From Microbulbifer sp. MKSA007 (GTDB lineage Bacteria > Pseudomonadota > Gammaproteobacteria > Pseudomonadales > Cellvibrionaceae): DNA of 64,000 nucleotides. Position 1 is the first letter of the stretch. The number at the start of each line of letters is the position of its first letter. The notes beneath the pieces were generated by a model. The model was given only the letters and a program-made list of their open reading frames with translations, was not told the DNA's origin and searched no databases. Of the stretch, positions 8,269 through 17,240 are shown piece by piece. The stretch spans positions 5,115,001 through 5,179,000 of the forward strand of contig CP128433.1 in NCBI GenBank assembly GCA_032615215.1, read 5' to 3'. Made by a program: the position numbers and the translations under genes.

Positions 8269-9480
8269 CGCGCCCCTCCAGGAAAATTCTTGCAGGCTTT
8301 AAGGCGCCCACTTCATAAGCGAGCTGATCCGGGGTATCCATCGGCCAAAGAACAATATCTGCTCGCAGCCCCTCGCGCAGTACACCGCGAGAACAACATA
8401 AACCCAATGCCCGAGCGGCTGCACGGGTAACGCCTGCGAGAGCTTCTGCCGGAGTTAAGCCAAACAACTGACAACCCATATTCATCATCAAACGCAGGGA
8501 AGCGATTGGACAACTCCCGGGATTAAGGTCTGTAGCCAATGCCATACAAACCCCTGCCTCGCGTAACTTTTCAATAGGCGGAACCTGGGTTTCGTGCAGC
8601 GTATAGAAAGCACCCGGCAGGAGGACGGCCACGGTGCCGCTTTCCGCCATGGCCCGGACATCCGCATCGCTGATGTATTCAATATGATCTACCGATAATG
8701 CCCCGGACTTTGCCGCCATTTCAGTAGCCCCTGTACGCGCCAACTGCTCGGCGTGCACTTTTACTGGCAGGTCCAGTTTTTTCGCTGCATCGATAACTCT
8801 CTGGCACTGATCGACAGTAAATCCAATCGTCTCGCAAAACATATCCACGGCATCGGCCAGTTGCTCGCGGGCTACAGCGGGCAATATCTGCTCGCAGATA
8901 AGGTCGATATATTCATCGGCACGACCGTCGTATTCCGGTGGCAGAGCGTGAGCTGCCAGACAGGTCGTTACTATTTCCACTGAGTTGTGTTGCGCCAGGC
9001 GTCTCGCGGTGCGCAATTGCTTTAGTTCAGTATCCAGGTCCAGGCCATAACCGGATTTAATTTCCACGGTTGTAACGCCTTCGGCCATCAGGGCGTGCAG
9101 ACGGGGCTCAGCCAACTTATACAGGTTCTCGGCACTGGCACCCCGTGTCGCCCGCACGGTAGAAATAATACCCCCGCCAGAGCGAGCCACTTCTTCGTAA
9201 CTCTCTCCCCCAGGCGACGGGCAAACTCCCCTGCGCGATGGCCTCCATATACGAGATGCGTGTGGCAATCGATCAGGCCCGGAGTTGCCCATTGACCTTC
9301 GCCATCAACAATGCGGTCTGGGGTGCACTCGGGCAGATCCCGGCGGGGACCAATCCAAACGATCCGACCTTTGGTTACCGCAATTGCAGCATCCTCGATA
9401 ACACCGTAACCACCGGCAATGGATGGGTCCATTGTGGCGGCATTCAAATTGGTAATCAGCAAATCACAGCGTTCTGACAT
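8252..9480 (-). pseudogene. hutI: Imidazolonepropionase HutI, single frameshift (possible sequencing indel)
   Basis: hutI hydrolyses imidazolone-5-propionate to N-formimidoyl-L-glutamate. The N-terminal 91 codons (start 9480, containing the metal motif DCHTHLVYGGHRAGEF) are in one frame, and the remainder from GESYEEVARSGGG to the C-terminus is in another. Adding one base to the C5 run at 9207-9211 restores RLGGESYEEVA, which fits the family spacing. The repaired protein would be 409 residues, the normal length. The rest shows no decay, so either a recent mutation or a homopolymer miscall is likely. It is transcribed divergently from hutC. Confidence 0.88.
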
Positions 9481-9618
9481 AAGCTTTTAGCGGCACGCTT
9501 TTCCTTTTAAACCATAGATGCTCGGCCCGATGACCGACAAACCAGTAACGGGCAGGATACAGCTCCCCTCTTCGACTTGACAGCCCGCAGCAGGGAAACC
9601 ATAGTAGCCGTAACTATT

Positions 9619-9642
9619 CTTGTATATACAACAATATACAAG
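9619..9642. promoter_or_regulatory. HutC-type operator palindrome
   Basis: CTTGTATAT and ATATACAAG form a perfect 9-bp dyad across six bases. Nested inside at 9620-9631 is the 12-bp palindrome TTGTATATACAA, very close to the HutC site known in Pseudomonas hut operons (CTGTATATACAG). It lies between divergent hutI and hutC and so can control both arms. Confidence 0.8.
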
Positions 9643-9667
9643 CCACGGAAGCACTGTACCTGAGTCT

Positions 9668-10378
9668 ATGAATACTGCAAGTGAACCCCGATACGCGGCC
9701 ATCAAGCGCCATATCCGCCAACAAATTGAGTCTGGCGAGTGGCCAATTCACTCCCAGGTGCCCTCGGAGAACCAACTGGCACAGCAATTCAGTGTGAGCC
9801 GGATGACCGCAAGGCGGGCACTCACCGAGTTAACCGATGAGCGCGTTCTGATGCGCTCCCAGGGGCTGGGTACTTTTGTCGCCGAGCCGGTGCCCGCCAG
9901 CTCACTGTTGGAAGTGCGCAATATCGCCGACGAGATCTCGGCCCGGGGGCACAGTTACAGCAACCGCATTCTGTTAGCTCAGCCCTGTGTCGCCAGCGCC
10001 GATGTAGCCCTGGCATTGGAAGTGCCCGAACAGGCAAAAGTGTTTCACTCCATTATTGTGCACTGTGACAACGGCTTGCCGGTGCAGTGGGAAGAGCGGT
10101 TTACCAATCCAGCCTTGGCTCCAGATTACCTGGACCAGGACTTCGCCCACACCACCCCCAACGCCTATCTTTCCAAAGTCGCACCGCTGACCGAGGCCGA
10201 TACAACCGTCGAGGCCATAGCTGCGGAAGCCGCTATCGCCCACGCTCTGGAAATTGCCCCCGGAGATGCGTGCCTCCAGGTTTGGCGGCGCACTAAATGC
10301 AGTGCCGGCACCGTGAGCTTCGCGCGCCTGGTTCACCCAGGCAATCGATACCGCCTCGGTGCACAACTGAGATTCTAG
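9668..10378 (+). CDS. hutC: Histidine utilisation repressor HutC (GntR/HutC family)
   Basis: A 236-residue regulator with a GntR winged helix at about residues 5-75 (VPSENQLAQQFSVSRMTARR, then a SQGLGTFVAEP wing) and a UTRA ligand-binding domain at about 90-235. In known systems HutC releases DNA on binding urocanate. The ATG at 9668 gives the standard N-terminus; an upstream in-frame extension would run into the operator. It sits directly upstream of hutU and beside a matching palindrome at 9619-9642, which supports autoregulation plus control of hutUH and the divergent hutI. Confidence 0.93.
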   Translation: MNTASEPRYAAIKRHIRQQIESGEWPIHSQVPSENQLAQQFSVSRMTARRALTELTDERVLMRSQGLGTFVAEPVPASSLLEVRNIADEISARGHSYSNRILLAQPCVASADVALALEVPEQAKVFHSIIVHCDNGLPVQWEERFTNPALAPDYLDQDFAHTTPNAYLSKVAPLTEADTTVEAIAAEAAIAHALEIAPGDACLQVWRRTKCSAGTVSFARLVHPGNRYRLGAQLRF

Positions 10379-10467
10379 TTATTGATTTATCCCGCGCGCC
10401 CTGGGAAAAGAAACAATCAAATCCGGGACGTGTGAATTTTTTTACGAGAAAAATTGACGAGGAAGCT

Positions 10468-12144
10468 ATGTCTACCGACAAACGCCACGATCCCAGCCGC
10501 AAAATCCGCGCGCCTCGCGGCAGTGAGCTCAATGCCAAAAGCTGGCTCACCGAAGCTCCCCTGCGCATGTTGATGAACAACCTGGACGCCGAGGTAGCTG
10601 AACGCCCGGAGGACCTGGTGGTGTACGGTGGTATCGGCCGCGCCGCGCGGGATTGGGAGTGCTACGACAAGATTGTCGAAGTGCTGAAGCGCCTGGAAGA
10701 CGACGAAACCCTGCTGGTGCAGTCCGGCAAGCCTGTCGGAGTCTTTAAAACCCACGCCGATGCACCCCGGGTATTAATTGCCAACTCCAACTTGGTACCC
10801 CACTGGGCCAACTGGGAACACTTTAACGAGCTGGATAAAAAAGGCCTGGCCATGTACGGCCAGATGACTGCCGGCTCTTGGATTTATATCGGCTCCCAAG
10901 GCATCGTCCAGGGTACCTATGAAACCTTTGCCGCCATCGCACGCAAACACTTTAATGGCGAAGCGAAAGGCAAATGGATTCTTACCGGTGGCCTCGGCGG
11001 CATGGGTGGCGCTCAGCCACTGGCGGCGACGATGGCCGGTTTCAGCATGATCGCAGTAGAGTGCGACGAAACCCGTATCGATTTCCGTCTGCGCACTGGC
11101 TATGTAGACAAAAAAGCCACCAGCCTCGACGAAGCCCTGCAAATGATTGAAGCAGCGATGGAAAAAGGCGAAGCCATTTCCGTTGGCCTGCTGGGCAACG
11201 CAGCAGATATTTTCCCGGAAATTGTAAAACGCAATATTCTGCCGGATTCGGTTACCGACCAGACTTCCGCTCACGATCCTTTAAATGGCTACCTGCCCCA
11301 GGGCTGGACCATGGAATACGCAGCGGAGATGCGCAAGAAAGATGAAGCCGCAGTAGTAAAGGCAGCCAAACAGTCTATGGCGGTTCAGGTTGAAGCCATG
11401 CTGGAGCTGCAAAAGCGCGGAGCCGCAACCCTCGACTACGGCAACAATATTCGCCAGATGGCCCTTGAGGAAGGTGTGGAAAATGCCTTCGATTTCCCCG
11501 GTTTTGTACCCGCTTATATTCGCCCTCTGTTCTGCGAAGGTGTCGGTCCTTTCCGCTGGGCGGCCCTGTCCGGCAACCCGGAAGATATCTACAAGACCGA
11601 TGCCAAGGTTAAGGAACTGATTCCCGACAATCCGCAGCTGCACAACTGGCTCGACATGGCCCGCGAGCGGATTCATTTCCAGGGACTGCCCGCACGTATC
11701 TGCTGGGTGGGCCTGAAAGATCGCGCGCGCCTGGCACTGGCATTTAACGAGATGGTAGCCAATGGTGAATTGGAAGCACCGGTAGTGATCGGCCGCGACC
11801 ACCTCGACAGCGGCTCTGTAGCGAGCCCCAACCGCGAAACTGAAGCCATGATAGATGGTTCCGACGCTGTCTCCGACTGGCCGCTGATGAATGCTCTGCT
11901 GAACACTGCCTCCGGCGCTACCTGGGTATCCCTGCATCACGGTGGTGGCGTAGGCATGGGCTTCTCCCAGCACTCTGGGGTGGTCATTGTCTGTGACGGT
12001 ACCGAAGCTGCGCGCAAACGTATTGAGCGGGTTCTCTGGAATGATCCCGCCACCGGCGTAATGCGCCACGCCGATGCCGGTTACGAGATCGCAAAAAAAT
12101 GCGCAAAAGAGCAGGGCTTGGACCTGCCTATGCTGAACGACTGA
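10468..12144 (+). CDS. hutU: Urocanate hydratase HutU
   Basis: A 558-residue cytosolic enzyme that adds water to urocanate to give imidazolonepropionate, using tightly bound NAD as an electrophile. The length is as expected for the family. The GGLGGMGGAQPLA NAD-binding loop and long conserved blocks such as LPARICWVGLKDRARL are present. The ATG at 10468 follows a strong GAGGAAG ribosome-binding site. The open frame extends further upstream without a start of its own and overlaps hutC, but that extension is not part of the family. It lies 89 bases after hutC and is separated from hutH by a MITE-like element. Confidence 0.96.
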   Translation: MSTDKRHDPSRKIRAPRGSELNAKSWLTEAPLRMLMNNLDAEVAERPEDLVVYGGIGRAARDWECYDKIVEVLKRLEDDETLLVQSGKPVGVFKTHADAPRVLIANSNLVPHWANWEHFNELDKKGLAMYGQMTAGSWIYIGSQGIVQGTYETFAAIARKHFNGEAKGKWILTGGLGGMGGAQPLAATMAGFSMIAVECDETRIDFRLRTGYVDKKATSLDEALQMIEAAMEKGEAISVGLLGNAADIFPEIVKRNILPDSVTDQTSAHDPLNGYLPQGWTMEYAAEMRKKDEAAVVKAAKQSMAVQVEAMLELQKRGAATLDYGNNIRQMALEEGVENAFDFPGFVPAYIRPLFCEGVGPFRWAALSGNPEDIYKTDAKVKELIPDNPQLHNWLDMARERIHFQGLPARICWVGLKDRARLALAFNEMVANGELEAPVVIGRDHLDSGSVASPNRETEAMIDGSDAVSDWPLMNALLNTASGATWVSLHHGGGVGMGFSQHSGVVIVCDGTEAARKRIERVLWNDPATGVMRHADAGYEIAKKCAKEQGLDLPMLND

Positions 12145-12223
12145 TTTTTTACCGCAATAAAAATACCGCCGGCGGAAATCTTTTACAGCTCGAATAATTT
12201 TTATCGGGCTGCGCCGCCGGCGC

Positions 12224-12382
12224 CTAACAGGGTGTTGAAAAAGCCAACAAGCAACTTTTTCAAGCCATCTTTGCGGCACATGTCCACAAAGATGGGCACT
12301 CAAATCAGGCATTTGCAGTGCTTGATTTTACGGCAGGCGCTTTCGCACCGCCCGCGCAGGCTGTTTTTCAACAGCCTGCTAA
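12224..12382. mobile_element. 151-bp MITE-like element with CTAA target duplication
   Basis: The element at 12228-12378 starts CAGGGTGTTGAAAAA and ends with the inverted CAGGCTGTTGAAAAA (14 of 15 identical). It is flanked by direct CTAA repeats at 12224-12227 and 12379-12382. It is too short to encode a transposase and shows no coding frame. The right end also folds into a 9-bp hairpin (CAGGCTGTT/AACAGCCTG, 12357-12378). It lies between hutU and hutH. Confidence 0.72.
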
Positions 12383-12411
12383 GCAGTAAATATTTTTTGG
12401 TGAATGAATTT

Positions 12412-13962
12412 ATGTATCAATTGGAAATCGATCCCGGTCAATTGAGCCTTGCGCAACTGCGCCGCGTAGCCCGCGAGTCGGTGCAGCTGTCCCTGGCGAA
12501 AAGCGCCTACCCCGCTATTGAAGCCTCTGCCCACACTGTTGCCCAGGTTATTACCGAAGGGCGCACGGTATACGGAATTAATACCGGTTTTGGTTTATTG
12601 GCCAACACCCGTATTGAAAAGCACGACCTGGAAAACCTGCAGCGCGCTATTGTTCTGAGCCATGCCGCCGGTACCGGCAACTTTATGAGTGAAGCCACCG
12701 TGCGCCTGCTGATGGTGTTGAAAATCAACTCGCTCGCGCGCGGATTCTCCGGCGTGCGCCCGCAGGTCATCGAAGCTTTAATGCAACTGGTCAATGCCGG
12801 TGTCTACCCCGCTATCCCTGAGAAAGGTTCTGTCGGCGCTTCTGGCGATTTGGCGCCGCTGGCTCATATGAGCGTGGTACTTCTCGGTGAAGGGGAAGTA
12901 TTTATCAAGGGCGAGCGCAAGAGTGCTCACGAAGGCCTCAAAGCCGCGGGACTAGAGCCCATTACCCTGGCCCCCAAAGAGGGCCTCGCCCTGCTAAACG
13001 GCACCCAGGCTTCTACCGCCTTTGCCCTGCTCGGCCTGTTCGCCAGTGAAGACTTGTTCGCCGGCGCCCTGGTAACCGGTGCCATTACCCTGGAAGCCGC
13101 CAAAGGCTCACGCCGCCCCTTCGATGATCGTATTCACAACGCCCGCGGCCAACAGGCTCAGCGCGACGTAGCGGCAATTTATCGGGACCTGCTTGGTGAA
13201 ACCAGCCAGATCGGTGATTCCCACCAGTTCTGTGAAAAAGTGCAGGACCCCTACTCCCTGCGCTGTCAACCCCAGGTAATGGGTGCCTGTCTGCAGCAGA
13301 TGCGCTTCGCTGCCGAAGTATTGTTGGCCGAGGCAAATGGTGTTTCCGATAACCCGCTGGTATTTACCGACGAGGAAAATCCGGATAACTCCGACATTAT
13401 TTCCGGCGGTAACTTCCACGCGGAGCCTGTTGCTATGGTCGCCGACAACCTGGCGCTGGCATTGGCAGAAATCGGCTCCCTATCCGAGCGTCGCATGGCG
13501 CTGTTGATCGACAGCAACCTATCCGGCCTGCCTCCCTTCCTGGTGGAAAATGGCGGGGTGAACTCCGGCTTTATGATCGCCCAAGTCACCTCAGCGGCGC
13601 TTGCCAGTGAGAACAAATCCATGGCGCACCCAGCCTGCGTGGACTCACTGCCCACCTCCGCCAACCAGGAAGACCATGTATCCATGGCCACCTTTGCTGG
13701 CCGTCGCCTGCGGGATATGGCCGACAATACCTGTGGCATCCTGGCGGTGGAGCTACTCGCTGCCTGCCAGGGACTGGACTTCCGCGCGCCGTTAAAATCC
13801 ACGGAAAAACTGGAGGCCGCCAAGGCAAAACTGCGCGCCCGAGTACCTTTCTATGACAAGGACCGCTACTTTGCCCCGGATATTGAAGAGGCGAAGCAAT
13901 TGCTGAGCAGCGGCGCCTACTTAGAGTCAATAAACCCCAATCTCCTGCCCATCAGTCACTAA
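12412..13962 (+). CDS. hutH: Histidine ammonia-lyase HutH
   Basis: A 516-residue enzyme that deaminates L-histidine to urocanate, the first step of the pathway. The Ala-Ser-Gly tripeptide that cyclises to the MIO cofactor is at residues 143-145 in GSVGASGDLAPLAH, the canonical place. Other conserved blocks include YGINTGFG and QDPYSLRCQPQVMG-like sequence near residue 280. The ATG at 12412 has a modest GGTGA ribosome-binding site; a GTG four codons earlier is possible. The MITE-like insertion just upstream may weaken coupling to hutU or supply its own signals. Confidence 0.95.
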   Translation: MYQLEIDPGQLSLAQLRRVARESVQLSLAKSAYPAIEASAHTVAQVITEGRTVYGINTGFGLLANTRIEKHDLENLQRAIVLSHAAGTGNFMSEATVRLLMVLKINSLARGFSGVRPQVIEALMQLVNAGVYPAIPEKGSVGASGDLAPLAHMSVVLLGEGEVFIKGERKSAHEGLKAAGLEPITLAPKEGLALLNGTQASTAFALLGLFASEDLFAGALVTGAITLEAAKGSRRPFDDRIHNARGQQAQRDVAAIYRDLLGETSQIGDSHQFCEKVQDPYSLRCQPQVMGACLQQMRFAAEVLLAEANGVSDNPLVFTDEENPDNSDIISGGNFHAEPVAMVADNLALALAEIGSLSERRMALLIDSNLSGLPPFLVENGGVNSGFMIAQVTSAALASENKSMAHPACVDSLPTSANQEDHVSMATFAGRRLRDMADNTCGILAVELLAACQGLDFRAPLKSTEKLEAAKAKLRARVPFYDKDRYFAPDIEEAKQLLSSGAYLESINPNLLPISH

Positions 13963-13990
13963 GTTAAAGAGCCTTCACGGCTTGATTTGC

Positions 13991-14027
13991 GCATTGCGAG
14001 AGAACCATTTTTCTCACAATGCGTGAA
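13991..14027 (+). terminator. Terminator-like hairpin after hutH
   Basis: GCATTG pairs with CAATGC and, after one mismatch, GAGA with TCTC, around a 10-base loop. A T-rich stretch follows. It lies 28 bases after the hutH stop and probably ends the hutC-hutU-hutH unit. Confidence 0.65.
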
Positions 14028-14242
14028 TTTTTAGTGGTTTCACCCGCCTGCCGACCTTACCTTTTTTGACTCCGAACAAGTAGGTCTATCAAATCGAAAC
14101 TGAAGAGTTTCCATCAACCAATACAGACCTGCCTCGGTATTCAGCTTTGCTAGAACATTTACTCTGCCCCGTGATGATTCACGCGCCAAAAATGCTAGGC
14201 TGAATGTAGAAGTGTTACCAGCCAATAGGTGTGGAGGTCTTG

Positions 14243-14575
14243 ATGAAACCGCTGCCCACTAGATTGCTGCGAGGCTCAGGTTGTGCGCTCGCCATCGCAG
14301 CAGGACTGGCTCTGTCGGCCTGTAATGGAACATCCGGCTATCCTTGCGGAGGCAACGATTGTTCCGCCAGTTATTACGGATACAGCCCTTATTACAACAA
14401 GACGTATTACAACCTGCGTGGTCGCTATGCCCACTGCCACCCGGATGGCACCTGTCACAATATGCAGCACTGTAACTTCTACTGGGACGGCAACTTTTAT
14501 CGCCTAAGACCGCCTGCGGTTGTAAATACCCAGTATCAAATTGTCGATCCACCGCCGCGCGCAAGACCTTACTAA
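14243..14575 (+). CDS. Small cysteine/tyrosine-rich lipoprotein
   Basis: A 110-residue predicted lipoprotein. Residues 1-30 form a signal peptide with the lipobox LSAC, so the mature protein starts at that cysteine. The mature part is rich in Tyr, Cys and Pro (GYPCGGNDCSASYYGYSPYY, then several HC/CH pairs). I recognise no enzymatic domain. The ATG at 14243 follows a strong GGAGG ribosome-binding site; an earlier GTG would put the ribosome-binding site inside the gene. A second Tyr-rich lipoprotein follows, suggesting a related cell-envelope role. Confidence 0.75.
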   Translation: MKPLPTRLLRGSGCALAIAAGLALSACNGTSGYPCGGNDCSASYYGYSPYYNKTYYNLRGRYAHCHPDGTCHNMQHCNFYWDGNFYRLRPPAVVNTQYQIVDPPPRARPY

Positions 14576-14669
14576 ACCTGAGATTCTGTGCTCGCCTAGT
14601 TGGCGCGCCTAGGGGCTTGGCCCCTGCCGGGCCTCTCCGGGGGAAATTCCACTTACCGGAGAAAGCACT

Positions 14670-15170
14670 ATGAATAGAGCTGTTAAAACGGTGATTCTCA
14701 CCGCCACGGTGTGCACAGCCCTAGCCCTGGGTGCCTGTGCCACCGATGGTTACTACACCACCTACACCAGTTACGGTGGCCCTAGTGGAGGGCAAGTCGC
14801 TTACACCTCCTCCTACGCTTATCCCTATGCCACGCCCAACTATTACGCTTCGAGTAATATCTATTTAACTTCCTACAGGACACCGGTTTACCAAACCGTT
14901 GGTTTCACTCCGGTGAATACTTACTATTACCGCGGTGGCTACGCCAGTTACCGATCCGCATCATTCCGCGGCCACCCTCGCTACCGGGCTCGCTACTACT
15001 ATCGCGGAATGCCCTACTACAACCGTTTCTATTATCCTCGGTCACCCCACGCCCGCTACCGGGCCCATCACAGAGGCTATAGAAGTTATCACCGCGGCGG
15101 TTATCGCGGCTACCGGGGCCATAGAGGCCACTATCGTGTTCGCGGTGGACACCATCGCGGTAGACGCTAA
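14670..15170 (+). CDS. Tyr-rich lipoprotein with Arg/Gly/His/Tyr-rich tail
   Basis: A 166-residue predicted lipoprotein with signal peptide and lipobox LGAC at about residue 23. The middle (about 28-95) is rich in Tyr, Ser and Thr. The last 70 residues are a low-complexity, strongly basic repeat of RGYRGYRGH-like units. A good ribosome-binding site (CCGGAGAAAGC) precedes the ATG. No known domain is visible. The basic, aromatic tail could bind nucleic acid, peptidoglycan or polysaccharide, but this is speculation. Confidence 0.7.
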   Translation: MNRAVKTVILTATVCTALALGACATDGYYTTYTSYGGPSGGQVAYTSSYAYPYATPNYYASSNIYLTSYRTPVYQTVGFTPVNTYYYRGGYASYRSASFRGHPRYRARYYYRGMPYYNRFYYPRSPHARYRAHHRGYRSYHRGGYRGYRGHRGHYRVRGGHHRGRR

Positions 15171-15192
15171 CTCCAAGCTTTATTAGGTAACT

Positions 15193-15232
15193 AACCCCGC
15201 TGTAGCAAACCATCAAAAGACGCAGCGGGGTA
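15193..15232. terminator. Hairpin after the Tyr-rich lipoprotein gene
   Basis: ACCCCGCTG pairs with CAGCGGGGT around a 22-base loop, 20 bases after the stop. There is no clear T-run, so termination strength is uncertain. Confidence 0.4.
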
Positions 15233-15409
15233 AGTTAATCGCCAACCTCAGTGCAACCGCCCACTTAAATAGCCTCACCATCCAAGCTCACTGTCGCCAC
15301 TTTTAACAAATTGGCGCGCTATACATCTCAATGACAGCTATTACCTCTACCCTGAATAAACAAGTTCTTCGGGAATGCGTCACTCACACCACTCAAAGAG
15401 GTAACTGCG

Positions 15410-15586
15410 GTGCAGAAAATACTACTTATTCTGCTTGCCGTGGCCCTGGCGACAGGAGTTGCCGGTTGTTCGACAACCGCGCCCCAGGGAAGCCCAAAGT
15501 CATTAACCCTTGACGGTCAGAAGTTTCGCTGTGTTGAGCAGGAATTGGAGACCAAGGTACTGGTTAGATGTGTTCGTGCGGGGTAA
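15410..15586 (+). CDS. 58-residue lipoprotein, GTG start
   Basis: This short gene reads MQKILLILLAVALATGVAGC as a signal peptide with lipobox VAGC, followed by a 39-residue mature part containing two further cysteines (FRCVEQ and VRCVRAG). A GTG start follows AGAGGT at 7 bases. Small lipoproteins with a paired-cysteine mature domain are common in this bacterial group; the role is unknown. It is the third lipoprotein gene in a row. The alternative frame across the same bases has no signal peptide and looks like a shadow. Confidence 0.7.
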   Translation: MQKILLILLAVALATGVAGCSTTAPQGSPKSLTLDGQKFRCVEQELETKVLVRCVRAG

Positions 15587-15626
15587 GTTATTTGCACTGT
15601 AAGAATTTGTAATTTAATCGTTTGTA

Positions 15627-17063
15627 TCAGGGCACGCGGACAATACGCAGGGTATCGGTGTGACCACCAATATCCTGTTGATAACCCCGGGATATCAAAA
15701 CGAAGTCCCCTGAAATTAGCAGTTCCTGATCCAGCAAATAAGAAATTGCTTTTTGATCTCGCAGCGGGCCGTCCATATTAGAAACATCCATTAATACAGG
15801 GTCAACGCCGCTGTAGAGGGCTACACGATTGCAGCACTTCTGGTGCCGACAAAAAGCGTAAATAGGAATTAATGCACATACTCTCGACATCAATAACGCA
15901 GTATTTCCAGTTTCGGTCTGGCAAATAATGGCTTTAATTTCTCGGCAATGATTCGCTATGATCATGGCGGCCATGGCGATACACGCATCACCCGCAGGGT
16001 AATCGCCGCGAAGGCTTTCCGGCGTGGAATAAATTTTACGGTGTTTTTCTGCCCCAAGAATCACTTCAGCCATATGCTTAACGGTTTCAATAGGATATTC
16101 ACCTGCCGCTGTCTCAGCAGATAACATTACCGCATCAGTACCATCCAGTACTGCATTGGCCACATCGCAGACTTCTGCTCGAGTAGGTACCGGGCTCGAA
16201 ATCATCGACTCCATCATTTGTGTCGCAGTAATAACTACCCGATTGAGATAGCGGGCATAGCTGATTAAATGTTTTTGTACTCCCATTAATTCTGCATCAC
16301 CAATCTCCACGGCGAGATCACCGCGCGCTACCATAATGGCATCACTGGCCAAGATAAGCTTCTCGAGTCGAGCATCATTGGATACCGCTTCAGCCCTTTC
16401 AATTTTGGCAATAATATGTGCTGTGCCACCCGCCTCTCTGAGTAACTTTCTCGCTTTGTGAATATCGCGAGCATCGCGAGGGAAAGAAACGGCTAAATAA
16501 TCTACCTGTAACTCGGCGGCAACTTTGATATCCCGATGGTCTTTTTCTGTCAGTGCCGGCGCAGTAAGGCCACCTCCCTGCTTATTTATTCCCTTTCTAT
16601 CAGATAACCAGCCACCATTTTCAACTTCAGTTTTTAACGACAAACCAATAATTTTTTTGATGCGCAAACTCAATCGGCCGTCATCCAGTAACAGGCGGTC
16701 TCCCTCATTACAGTCTTCTGCGAGTGCTTCATAATCAACCCAGACACCTTCAGGACTGCCACTATCTTTATCCCAATCCGGGTCCAAAATAAATTCTTCA
16801 CCTTTGCGCAGATATATACGCCCATCAGTGAATTTTCCGACACGAATTTTGGGCCCCTGCAAATCTCCCAGCAGGGCAATATGTCTGCACTGACGCTCGG
16901 CTTCCTCGCGGACAAATTTTGCCCGACGCCTGTGATCATCAATTTTTCCATGAGAGAAGTTCAGGCGAACCATATCCACACCGGCCTTGATTAATTGCCG
17001 AAGTGTTTCTTCTTTATCGGTAGCTGGACCCAGGGTGGCAACAATTTTGGTGCGCCTGATCAT
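15627..17063 (-). CDS. pyk: Pyruvate kinase
   Basis: A 478-residue glycolytic enzyme that converts phosphoenolpyruvate and ADP to pyruvate and ATP. It begins MIRRTKIVATLGPATDKEE and shows the MVRLNFSHG block, the catalytic-lysine region AHIIAKIERAEAV, the metal-binding MVARGDLAVEIG segment and the TATQMMESMI block. The C-terminal allosteric domain (about 350-478) is complete. The length is normal. It is monocistronic here, between divergent or convergent lipoprotein genes. Confidence 0.96.
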   Translation of the reverse strand: MIRRTKIVATLGPATDKEETLRQLIKAGVDMVRLNFSHGKIDDHRRRAKFVREEAERQCRHIALLGDLQGPKIRVGKFTDGRIYLRKGEEFILDPDWDKDSGSPEGVWVDYEALAEDCNEGDRLLLDDGRLSLRIKKIIGLSLKTEVENGGWLSDRKGINKQGGGLTAPALTEKDHRDIKVAAELQVDYLAVSFPRDARDIHKARKLLREAGGTAHIIAKIERAEAVSNDARLEKLILASDAIMVARGDLAVEIGDAELMGVQKHLISYARYLNRVVITATQMMESMISSPVPTRAEVCDVANAVLDGTDAVMLSAETAAGEYPIETVKHMAEVILGAEKHRKIYSTPESLRGDYPAGDACIAMAAMIIANHCREIKAIICQTETGNTALLMSRVCALIPIYAFCRHQKCCNRVALYSGVDPVLMDVSNMDGPLRDQKAISYLLDQELLISGDFVLISRGYQQDIGGHTDTLRIVRVP

Positions 17064-17240
17064 ATCGACGACCGTCCTTTAATCGATGGCCAAATACTAT
17101 TTTTTTACATCAGTGCAAGCATAGCTTGTCACTGCTGTCGTCTCGTCACGGCAGCCAACAACTAAGCTTTTGTGAAAGCCGAAAAGTGGCTGGCTTGGGT
17201 GTGGGCTGGAGAAGGGTTTGTGTTTGGGAGTTATTCGTCG

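Noticed and set aside
10297..10467. Upstream extension of hutU overlapping hutC
   Set aside because: It lies in the hutC coding region, has no ribosome-binding site and adds residues absent from urocanate hydratases.
11281..12312. Long antisense open frame opposite hutU
   Set aside because: No ribosome-binding site or family resemblance; it mirrors the GC-rich third positions of hutU.
14040..14225. 61-residue frame after hutH on the minus strand
   Set aside because: No ribosome-binding site, no domain, and it lies between two plus-strand units.
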